From Bostrychus sinensis (lineage: Eukaryota; Chordata; Actinopteri; Gobiiformes; Eleotridae): DNA of 64,000 nucleotides. The DNA is taken from NCBI GenBank assembly GCA_020698575.1, contig CM036255.1:18404501-18468500 (forward strand), written 5' to 3'. Made by a program: the position numbers and the translations under genes. Shown here one piece after another: positions 22,001 to 34,000 of the stretch. Every line of letters starts with the position of its first letter. Within the stretch, counting starts at the first letter, position 1. The notes beneath the pieces are model-generated. The model was not told the origin of the DNA and searched no databases. It was given only the letters and a program-made list of their open reading frames with translations.

Positions 22001-25000
22001 TCTACTAGAGATAGCTTTTCTCTGCAAGTCCCCTCGAGTTGACCCTTGTCTGCAACAAAAAGTCACTTTGAAGGTGACCATAAATCTCAGTGCTCTGGGT
22101 CCCAAGATAAACGACTCTACTGAAATATAACCTTGCTGAATCAATGTCACAAAGTTGATAAATCATTTTTTCCTCAAAGGTGAGCAAACTGTTTTCAAAA
22201 ATGACTGACCACTTTGATCATTATAATTTCTCTTTCAAGGCAGTTAAATACTGTTAGGTAGTGACAAAACATTTCTCTGTAAAGTCAGTAGAGGCACTTA
22301 TCTGAGCCTTTCCTGCTATAATTAGAGCTAATTATACACTTGACAAGCACTTTGTTCCCTTAATAGTGAAGTGAAATAAAATCTGCTCTCAGAGGCCTCT
22401 CTCCATGGTAAATGCATGAAAATGAGAGCTTTTGAGAAAAGTGATGCGTTGTTTTTAGACAGGTCTGTCTCAAACTGATGGTAAGAACCATTCACACACC
22501 AGTAGACTGAACAGTATCTCTACAGTTGGCTGTGGGCAGAGTTACTGTACCAGGTCGTGTCTGCTGAGACATCTATGTTACCCCAGGGGAAGATATGTCA
22601 AGGGATTTAGTTTCCAAAAAGGCAAAATAATTTGGGATCCTGGATCTGTCCTGTTGAGGTATGTGAAGAATAATGGGACCATCACACTTAAAAAGTTTAT
22701 GTTTGGTTTTACAGAGGGAGGGTAAAAAGGTGGGGCTTAGAAGGGAACAAGCCAATTCAGGGTCTGAATTTTCCCTGACCTACATTTGAGTGAGCCAGTA
22801 TCAACACAGCTGCTGGCAGGCTGAGGGGTTATACAGCTGACTGCATCATCACACACAGAATGCTTAACAAAAATACATTACAGCATATGCAATGAACCAA
22901 ACGTGCATGCTTTTGTACTCATCTATTGTTAAAGACTGACAAACATGCTGTATACTTGATGTCTTGGTGGTGCTCACCTTGTTAATACATTTGTGCTGGT
23001 CACTGAGGACACCCCCATCCTGCTCCTCCTCCCGCTCGTCCCCGTGCTGCTTGTCCTCTTTGCCTTGTTTTTCCTGAGCGAAGAGCCGACGGCGGCCCAC
23101 TTTGACCTGAGCCTCCAGCTCCTTCAGAGGGTGATACACTCCGTTAGTGCGGTGGTGTCCCGCACCGCCCACCATGCCACCCACCAGCCCATTTTTGGGC
23201 TCATAGCGGGGCAGGGTCAGAGCACTGGGTGCAGAGGAATCAGAGAAGCCCTCCAGAGGGCCCTTGCGGGACTCCAGGCCCTTCTTCTCCTGCACCACTT
23301 CAGCCTGCAGCTGGAGGCGCTCCTCTGCACTCAGAGAATCATAGGACAGCAGGTACTGGAGGTAGGCCTCCTGAAGCTTGGCCAAACGGTCTTGCGCTGA
23401 CTTTGGGATACGCAGGAGGTCGGCCAGCTTGGTCCACTTTTTCAGGTCCATCACTTGCTGCATGCCGCCCATGTCATTGATGAGCTGGAAAAAACGAGCC
23501 AGGTCCACTTCACAACCACCTACAAAATGATCCACAGAACAGGGTTAAGCTATGGACATTTCACAAGATGTGTCCCTTTAGCAAAGCAAAGTTCAGGCAA
23601 AGTATATTTTTCAGTGCAGCGAGATGATACAAATCTATTTAAAAAGTCTTCTGTCATCGGGCACTTTGGCAACTTTTTCTATAGCTCAGGTAAGTGGAAA
23701 TAAATTTCTTAGCAATCTGAACTTCTGTATGAGTAAAACAAAGACACAAATTAAAGTTAATATTTAAATGATGTGCATAAAGAAGCCATTTGGAAGCTGG
23801 GCTGCTGTGGCTCTCAGGCAACAAGCCAGTGAACATTGTGCTAGCTATAGAAGACGCTATTCTATGAAGTAAATTAATGAAGCAAACATTTCCCATGAGA
23901 ATCTGGCATGTTAAGTTACAGCGTCACTCAACATGGTGATAAATGGAAGCTGACACTGTAATATATGAAAACAGAAAACAGTGTTAACGGAGTTATTTCA
24001 CAGTTCACACTGTTACTGACATCTGTTAGGTGTTGATAAAAAGTGGAAAAGCCACCACAGCTTTCTGCTGCTGTTACCAAATGTTTTTTAAATTTCCTTT
24101 AAGATCATCATAGTTGTGGCAGAGGTTTAGGATGGATGACCCAGTGTCATAACATGTAAAAAGGGGTCAGTGATTTGGTTTGGACCAGGTTTTCTATAAG
24201 CCTCACTCACCTATCACAGGTGGTTCATCCATGGTAATGCCCTGAGATTTGAGGTGCTTGCGGATGCAGGCTAGCCGCTGGACATTGGGACCCCAGCGCC
24301 GTCCCAGCATGTGGACCCTCTGCACCTGTGTAACAAAACGCATCTCCTCGCTCAGTTTGCACTCTGGCCTCCAGTCAGGGGGTGGCACTATGCGGCACAT
24401 CCCGGCCCCCTCAGCCTGTTCCCTCACATCATCTAGGTACACCAGTGGGTCCTGAAACTCCCGCTGGGCCGGCCTGAAAATGGGGGCCTGTCCCAGTGCT
24501 GACCAGCCATCCGGTCTGCTCCGCTGGCGCTCCCACTCTTTCTCCTGCTCACGCTCCTTCTGCCGTGTCTGCTCTTTCTCACGCTCCCACTCCTTGTCAC
24601 GGTCTGGCCGCAGTCCCGCCGCTTTGAGTGGGCCATTGCTGTTTGTGAGCAGCGGGGAGACAGTGGGGGACACAGCAGAGGGATGTTGGGGGTCTGAGGT
24701 AGTGCTGGCCCTACTGGGGTTCTGGGGCTGATTGTGATTAGAGGAGGGTGAGGACGAGCTGGAGTTACGACTGTGAGACCTGCTCAGCTGCTGCTGGGCC
24801 TGGCGGATCAGCATGAGTTTGCCGGCGGACGCCCGTTTGGGTCGCTGGTTAAGCAGCTCCGGATTAGCTGCTGGTGTAGTAGGAGGGGTTTGTTTTGGTG
24901 GTGGGCTCTGTTTAGAGGGTGGGGTTTGTTTTGCAGGTGGAGGTTTAGAAGATACAGGGGGATCAGGGGAGCTTTGTGAAGGGGCTGCTTCTTTTATATG

Positions 25001-28000
25001 TCCATTAGTAACTGGTGTGGTCAGGGCAACAGTGGGCGTGACAGCCTTCTCTTGATTGGCCACCTTTTTGCTGCTGCTGCGTGTCTCCAGAGGTGTGGCT
25101 TGAAGCTTAACCTTTTTGGCATCTATGATGGGAGACTTGGGTCCTGTCCCAATAGCATGTAGGACCACTTCCAGACGCCGTTTGGAGTTGCGCAGCCCCT
25201 CTCGTCCGGCACACTCTACGTGGTTTTGCTGGGTCAGTTTTTGGCCGTCCTCCTTGGCCAGTGTGTTGTGCCGCTGGCCGTTCAGCCGACCATTGAGGCG
25301 GGTACTGGCGTTGTGCAGCCCGTTTGATAATAGCACCTGTTTTCGTGTTTTTGCATTGCTGTGAGGGGCTGGTGCCGCTGCTTTTCCTGAGTGGGCCAGC
25401 GCGTGGCTGGCTGCTGGCTGGCTGTGCTGATTGTGATTGTTCGCTGACGATGCCGATGCGGCGCTGTTGTGTTTGCTGCTGTTGCTGAGTTTGGTTTTCT
25501 TGCCCAGTTCTCTCTGTTTGGCTTTGGTGTAGGTGACGTGGCCCTTGGACACGGTGGCTGTGTACTTCTTCACAGTTTTGGACGGCAGTCGGAAGTCACG
25601 GCTCTTTTTGGCACCACCACCAACAGCTTGTGCGGATCCGGCCCGTGTCAGCCCATTCAATTTAGAGACCTGAGACAAAGACAGAAGACAAAAAGACACA
25701 TTTATAGATGTAGTGTTTAATCATCATCCAAAGATGATACAGTCTTGTTAGATCCAGAAGAGCTGTACAGGGACCAGTAAAAGAGTTCAACACACAAGAC
25801 TTTATTTGGAACCAATCATCCAAGTGAATTACTATACTTTCAAATGTAGCGACTTTTGTAAACATGATTTCATGCCCCCATCAGACACAAACAGAGATTT
25901 AGGAACCCCTAATCCACTACCTCCCAAGATAAACAATACTAAACAGGAGTTAGAAAAAAAAAAAGAAATTTAGTGTAGCCATGAATCGGCAGGCTGGGCC
26001 AGTGCTATGGTTGGTGCCGGCAGATGGCTTGACAGTATGAGGGAGGTGGGGTCAGTGGAATTAAATCTCATCCGGGCACATAAAAACAGCCCTTTATTTG
26101 CTTTTGGTTTGGTTAGGGGCTATAATTAAATTTCTGTTCTATAAATAAAAGGCCTGTGAGTGGGCTTATGAAGGAGACAGAGACAGAGGAGTGTGTGTGG
26201 ATCCGCGGAGGCCCCAGCTGAAGATCAGAGACTCACTACAGTGGTGTCTGGTTCCAGGGCTGGCTCACTGTCTACAGCTGTGGGAAAACAGGCCGATGCC
26301 TCAATGGGACCGTTTTCCAGCAGTTAAAATCCAATGTGGTAAATTCAGGCTTATACAAGTCTCTGCAGTGTTATGTCTATGTCAGCCTTATAATATTGAC
26401 AATAGTGGTATTTTCTACTAATCCAGCCACAAGGATTCCCAGGCCAATGTAATCAGTGCTGGTCCCATGCCCAGATAAATGGAAAAGGTTGTGTCCAGTA
26501 TAAAGCCTAGGTCAAATCAATATGCAAATCACTGCACATTTGGGGCCAAATAATGTGGCTGTAGTGACCTCAGAAGGGAATAGCCGAGAGAAAAGAAGAA
26601 AATATAGAGTGACAGAAGGCTTTTTTTTTCTCCAAGTAAGTTTGTTGTGTGTGTTGAAGCATTACTAACTTATTACTTATGTTCTGTTTTTATCAGTTCT
26701 ATACATGTCTAAAGCCAAAGTGAAAGTGAAGTGAAAATGTGCAGAGAAGGAGGTGCAGACAGGCAGACAGACGCAATGGAGTTATCAATCACATCCAGGG
26801 CGCCACAGCAGTGAGGTGACAGCCGGCCCATTGACAGGTTAGACCTTTAAAGGGCTCTCGTGTCACACTTAATGCTTATGTGTGTGCGCACCCAAATGTA
26901 TTGTATTCTGTTCAGCTCAGGTGGCGGGGGCGCTCACACAAAGAACAGCCCATTAAAAGATAAGGGGGGACTGAAACCTAACCCAACCACCGTCAATCAT
27001 TGCCCCTCCTAAATCCAATACGCTTCTGTTCACAATAGAAAAAACACAGGAGAGGGCCAATAGAGAGAATATAGTTGATGCATACTATACAGTACTGTGC
27101 AAAAGTTTTAGTGTGAGGTGAAAAATGCTGTTACTGTGCTTTTTTAAAGGTTTTTGCACTATCTTTTGCCAATGTCAAAATCATACACTTATAAAAGCCA
27201 CACAAACTCACATATTCTAATCTTTCAATGAATGCTGAGGGATTTCAGTGGTAGTGGTGACACACTGATGCTATAGTAGTAACTTAAGGAGCACTGGACT
27301 AGACAACTGCTATTTTTGGCCGGACAGTTTGCTGACAAAGCTTGATATCTGAGCTGCTGTAATCCCTAGAACAGCCACAAGAGGGCTCCAATCACTGGCG
27401 AGGGCGCTCTGTCAGCGTCCCCTTTGGACTCAAGAGTTATTTGTTATGGTGGAATATAGAACAGGAAGGGAGATAAGTAAATGGGAGGACAAGGAAAAGT
27501 GTTGTGTGAGGACAAGGAAGAAAGTGAACAAGAAACATGGCTTTGATTGCGCAGAGCAGTTTGAACTTGAGCTGAAAATATAAGAACAATGAGAAGAAAG
27601 AAAAAAAAGGAGGACAATGAGGAAAGGGAAAAACTAGAGCGCACTGGCAGACAGCGGAGACTGTTCTGGAGTGGATTTCGGTCGCACGTGAGTGGGGAGA
27701 GAGAGGGAGGGAGGGGAAGGAAGAGGTAGGAGGGTCCTAATGACATCATGTGTTGCTATAGCCCAGCTGAGGCCTGGCAGGAAGACTTTAACAGGCAACA
27801 TCTGCAGGAGAAGAGACAACAAGAGAAGGCTAGCCACAGGATAGATATGGAACAAAGTTTATCCCTTCAAACTATACAGGGAATACTGGGCTCAGATCTG
27901 TCAGTGTGAGCTATATCTTTAAGCCTCACACTATAAGTTTGTTTTAATAGAAGTGGACCGGTGGTGGTGGTGGTGATACCAGTCTAACGATACTTGCATT

Positions 28001-31000
28001 TATACTGTTTTTGTACCACTGCACGTTTTAGTCAGCTGAAGCCACACCAAAAATAGCTATGATACAGAACATTTGATACATGTCAATCAGGGCTTACAAC
28101 ACTGCTTATTTGAATAAACCTAAAATTTAAACCTATTTCTTTAGTTTACAGTTTTAAATCTAATTGTTCTGGGCACATTTGCATCAGAAAAACAAATGTC
28201 AATCAGTAGGTAAACTTTAGCACAGGTGTTAAATCAGTTCTTATAGGGGCGTCACTTAGAAGGCTATCCCCCTAAATCTGCCTTCAGTCTTCTCCTCCAT
28301 CTTATTATGGTATGAGCAGCCTTGGGCAGGTTCATGAATCAGAGAAAGGTCAGTACAGCCTTGCATAAGTTTAAAGGCACTATACTGAAGTGCACTTGCT
28401 AAAAGAAGCATGAAAGAGTAAAGAATTTAAATGGTCCTTTTGTTCTAATTATCAGTAAAAAAAAAAAAAAGCCTTTTTGAAAATGATAACCTTTCTAAAT
28501 AGTCCAGTCCTGTCAGCCCCATCTGTGTGCTGCTAATATCTGCTTTTGTCATTTAATTAAAATTGACAGATTTATATTGTTTTATAAAAGGTCCTGTTAT
28601 GGTGCAGGGTACTTTGTTGATACAAGCCACTATTGAATTAAGGTGACGTGAATCACAGTGAATTAAATTATGATAATGCCTTTACCCTTTCGGTTTTACT
28701 CACACAACCTCTGGTTGGTTTTACAGCTACATAATCACTTAACCTTTCTATGGCTTAGCCTGTATTTTCACAGTTGGTCGTGTGTGTGTCTTCAGAGCGC
28801 TAACGCCTAACACACATATTGTTCATGCTAATTGCAGAGAGCGAGGCTGGGGAAAAAAAGCTCTAATCCTTCCAAATGACTGGAGCCATGTTGTCAAGGG
28901 CAGGATCCGTCTGTTTGACACAAGAAGAAGAGAGGGAGAAAGTGAAGCATGAAGGGAAATTGAGTGAAAGAGACGGAGAGAGCTGCGGATATACAGGTGT
29001 AATGACGATGGGATGGAAACACAGTGTAGGAGAGGAATCAAAAGAGTCATGCCGGGTGCCAACTGTGAATGGAAAGAGAAAAGCCTCAAGTTTCTCTTGG
29101 CAGCAGTTGCTCTCATTGAGATTCATTGCTAGATTTAGTGGACAATTCCAGCCACTTTGAAACGCTGGAGCACACGCCTGACTCTGCATCGGCGGCACCA
29201 CATTGCGACAACAAACAACTGCAAAAGAGATGAAGGCATCCACAAGACAGCTTTGAAAACCACACAGCTTTTGATTAGCAAATGTGGTCATAAGAGTTGC
29301 TGCCTTGCCACTGAAGTTATCTCTAGCCATCTCTATCTCGCACTTTAAAAGGGGTTCCTTGAAACCTGCTAAATGCCAGGGAGAAAGAGCGAGACAGGCT
29401 TTCACGGCTCAACTAAATATAGCCGCAGTCTCGGCAAGCCAAAACACAATCATTACTCTCCCAGACACAATGCACAGAGAGGGGAGAAGAAAGCAACAGG
29501 ACACCAGCGTAACGAGGAGCCACTGGTAAGAGCGTGGTGAATGTGCATGTGGTAAATGAGAAGTGAAGAGAAGAGTCACAAAAGGCATGATGGGAAATGA
29601 GCATCACAGTCAAAGCTTCAGCTGCAGCCTGGTAATACACAATGTCTCAGCTGCACTAATGCAGAGTATAAACCCACCATTGACATCTTCCTATTATGAG
29701 AATGACTGCTTTGTGGTACATTTTCAAATCTCTACTGATCTCTTAACAAGTCAACTGTAAGGCTTGGAGTTAAATCCAGAGCCAAAATAAATTTTGGTTG
29801 CTGTGTTTAGCAAACTAGTAGTGGAAAGTAAGTAAAAACATTTTTGGAAGAAAATGTGATTTCCGAATACATTTTCTAAAGCACACTTCTCTTTTAATTG
29901 AGCAATGTTTAAAGGGAAGATGTTACTCGAGTACATATTTTGAGTACTTCTTCCACCTTTAGCAATAAAAGACAAATAAAGTCATAAAATGAACATGCAT
30001 ACTTAAATGAAAAACAATACCAATCATTGTCTATACTGCTCAATCAGCATTACATTCCCTTTTTTTTCAGTGTTACTCAGCCCCTACCTGCTTACGTAGC
30101 TCCTCAGCGGCCCTCCGTGGAGGCAGCCCATTGGAGGCGCTTGCCCTGGCCAAGGCCTGTTCCCTGGCATGTTCCCTGGCTTCAGCCCGTTCGCTGCGCT
30201 CCCTCAGGAGGGGCGGTGGTGGTGGTGGAGGAGGTGGCAGTTGTGGAGACAGGGCATCCCTACCATGGGATCCTGCTTTGGGCCTTGGACTCTCCCTGGT
30301 CCCCTTTGCATGGCTGTGGAACACTGCACAGAAAGAAGTAAAGAAGTGTTTTCACCATCGTTGGTTTGTTCGTTTGTTAGCAATATAATTCAAAGTACTA
30401 GTTAGATAGATAACTTTATTGCAGACTCGTGGTCCATACATAAAAGACAAAGACAATAGGGAATAGGAACAAACACAGAAAAAAAGACCGCTATCCTTTC
30501 AGAAGAAAACCACTGTTTCCAAAGCTGTGGTGTATAACGTGTGGCTCTATATGCAATGTTAGTCAACAGTAAAATAACTCAGAATAACTCTGTTTTCAGA
30601 ATCACTCAGGCAACAAATAAATTTATACATTAAGTTTCTTAAAACAGCCTGCAATGTGCTGACTCGAGAGGACACAAACACTTCACTAGCACTGGTCCAT
30701 CTGGGCCTTATTAACAAAAGTCTTAAAGCATCATTGTAAGCCACTTTCAGTCTCTGGAGGCTAGCTTTTTTGTAAATAGACAAAAGCTTTGCAGTGTACA
30801 GTGAAGAGTTAGATTTTGATAAAAAAATAAATTAAAATCAGAAAGAATCAGTAATGGGCCAAGGAAGAAATATATTTTTTGATGTGGATCCAAAAAACCT
30901 TGTAGATGCAAAAGATTCTGTACCATTGAGCAAGGACTAGAGCAATCCCCCGATTTGAATCCAGGTCCTGCCAGTATAGTATTTCTTTACCATTGTCAGA

Positions 31001-34000
31001 TAGGGCCAATGCCTTGGTGGATTGGTGGGTTGTTTTTTTTTATTTTTTTTATGGCTACTCTACTAGACAGGCGCTAGACTTGGGAGCATAAACTTTTACT
31101 GGTTACCGTCTCTAATGCCAGTCTCAATATGTGAACATAGGTCTCTTGTCGTGCAGAATGCCTCATAAACCCATGGCACCAGACCACAAGGACCAAGTGG
31201 AAAAGCCCACACAAACATTGGACTGACAGGCTTTTGGCCCAGGTACGGGCCCTAATCAGCGAAATATGCATGATTTAAGGTGTTCATGAAGCCCTCTTTG
31301 TTTAGCACAGTGTCAATAAAGCTGTTTAAAAGTGTCACGAGCTCCGCCAACCCCCTGGGATGATGCTAAGTGAGTGAAACAGCAGCAAAGCAATTACCAT
31401 ACACCTTCAATGGCTTTTTCATTTTCGGTTTTATGGCGGTGCATTTCAACAGGGGACGGGTTGTATAGACGCACAAGCACTACATACAGTGTTTTTAAAA
31501 GTAGTCACCACCTAGCTTATGTTTTTCTTCAACAACTAATCACTGACAGATTAATTTGCATTTTTAACAATTATTTTGATAGCAAGGCTTTTTATGTCAA
31601 AGTTTTCAAAGCTGGGTTGATTAATAAAAAAAAAACACAAAATAACACAAATAAATTTTCTCAGTTAACTTCAACACTGATTAAGTTGGTTGTGCAAGAT
31701 ATAGCTAAACGACTGTAGTCAGGGGAAGGCCCACTTACCACTATACTATGCAAAACACAATACATCCGCAGCGGATGTTTAAGTTTTAGTACCCAGACCT
31801 GGACTTAAAACAGGTTACTGGTATTAAAACACACAGGTTTGTATGGCTGTGCATTTTTCTGCATGAGTACATTTTCTGTTTGACCTGAACATCGTGTGGT
31901 CTTCGTCAGTGAAAATTCCCTGACATTGAGAAGTGAGCAAAGCAAAAACCCAATAAAAGCTGTTAAATTTAACTATGTCAACATGGCAGCCGGCCCGACG
32001 AGAGGGATGGAGCGCTGATGAATGGCCTACAGCGACTCGCTTCACCTCCCGGACTACATCGTTTCTCTTTCCCATTTCCCCCCTCGTCCCTAAGAGCCTG
32101 TATAACCTTGCCTGTACTGGAATGGTCCCAAGCTGCATATTTAAGTTTGACACTGATCTTTATGCCACAGAAAGGTGTGTTTATCGGGCGTGTTTGCCTG
32201 ATACTCAACACAGCATAAACACAGTCTGAAGCAATGACCCACTTTGCACGCACTGTGTACACAATACGTCCTCAGCCCCATCATCTCTTTTTTGTCCCCT
32301 ACAATGTCTATCTACTTATTCTTCTTATCTATTTATTCAGCATATCACAGCCAGGGCGCCAAGCTGCTATACAAACACTGTTGGTAAACGAGATAAACTG
32401 GGAGACTGGGCTGTCCTCTTGCAAGCATAGATTTGTTCAAACAGGTTGAGATACTGACGTGGACGTATGTCTTAAAGTAGGTACGTAGATGTGGTAGTGG
32501 GGGTACTGAGAGACTTTGACTTCAGCTTTGGGAGTGAGAGCTGATTCTCATAGTAGAGAAACAGTTGGCATTGGCATTGACTTTCCTTAAAGGGTTCAAT
32601 ACAGGCAAATCTAGAGACTTTCTGCCTGATTGTTTCTCAGTCTCTGCTGTTTCTTTCCTCCTCCACATTTCACTCCAGAGGATGACAGAGGCGAGAAAAG
32701 CACTCACCTTTTGAACCTTTCTAGCGGCAATTCTGCAGACAGCAGGGAGGAAGAGCAAAATGTAGCCAGGTTTCAAGGGGGGGAAATGCATTGCTGGAAG
32801 GAGTGCATATCCTCAAAGTGCAATACAGGGCAGGCCTTTAGGTTATTATTCAGATAGAATACTACTAGATAAATCTCAATGAATGAAATCAGTGTAAGGA
32901 ATGCCTGTATAGAAAGTTTTAAATCATTTAAGGAACTTTTTGGTATGCACTTGGACCCACTGCTCAGTCACGGTCAATTGCATCCATGTTATTTCCTAAA
33001 TGCAGTGCACAGGGGTCTAGCACACAGAATGTATTCAGTCGGATGTCTGCAGTTGCCCCAGGGGTGGACATACGCTGCCATTGTGTTGTGAGGCGAGGAC
33101 TTGGGCCAGCTGTTACAGGGCATCAACACCTTGCTGGGGCTTAGCGAGCGAAGTGTTAATTGGGGTGGAAAGAGTCTATGTGCTGCTCAGCTGCCGTGTG
33201 ACTTAGCCCTGTCTCAGCAGCTGAAAACAACAGTGTCAAACCATGAGTAGAGTGTGCACATGAACAGGGATGTCAGTGTGTCTGAAGAGTCACTACTTGA
33301 GTTTGCAGAAGTTCTTTTTTATCCATCACTGCTTGTTTTTGCCTTTTGATCATTCTACATTTAATTTTGTTAATTGTTGTTGTTGTAGACTAATCTAACC
33401 ACCAGGGGTTGCAAGGCTGTGTACTCTCTGTGCCAATCCCAAGCCTGGATAAATGGAGAGAGTTGCATCAGGAAGGGGATCCATACTTAAACCTATGCCA
33501 AATCAATAAGCAAATCACTGGATGCCAGTAGGCCATTAGGTGCCACTAACCAGCAATCTGTCTGTCCTGTCTATTTTTGTTCCTCCTCTGTCCTCAAACC
33601 AAATCTACTAAACAAACAGTCCCTGGATCCCTCGATCTAATAAATGTTTAAACCCTGATAAATAAAGTTTTCCCTTTCCGTAGTGCCTGGGTAATGAGGG
33701 ATTTGCTTGACTGCCAGACTTTGTCATATATTTGTCATGCTTAAATGCCACATAGCTAGCTACTAACACTACCTAAACTACTCTGGTTCTTACCATGGCC
33801 GTTGAGGGGCTGCCTGCCCGGGACTCTGCCCTTGCGTGGTGTGGAGTGGCAGGAGGATGAGGCAGAGGCTTGTCCACTTCCCGCTCCGTGTGACTGGACC
33901 CCAGAGCCGTTTCTGACCTCCTCCGCCTCCTCCTGGTCTTCCTCATCCAGGTCGTCCTCCTCCTGCGAGCTGCCAAAGTAGGCCATGTTACTGGGCAGAG

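Larger units (their letters stand above)
25670..30087 (-). other. jarid2 intron
   Basis: 4.4 kb intron. Contains a repeat of the gggcatcc family (26418-26555), a Tc1/mariner-type terminal sequence (27088-27180), a small hAT-type MITE with perfect target duplication (29814-29957) and a 543-base stop-free frame on the - strand (28863-29405) that resembles no protein I know. Confidence 0.85.
30324..33793 (-). other. jarid2 intron
   Basis: 3.5 kb intron. Contains a LINE 3' fragment (30405-30790), a SINE-like piece near 30935-31020 and a gggcatcc-family repeat (33390-33545). No exon recognised. Confidence 0.85.

Noticed and set aside
22993..23400. 135-residue open frame on the + strand
   Set aside because: It lies exactly antisense to the jarid2 ARID exon; its openness follows from the codon bias of that exon.
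24249..25720. Several + strand open frames opposite the large jarid2 exon
   Set aside because: All are antisense shadows of a 1,459-base GC-rich exon.
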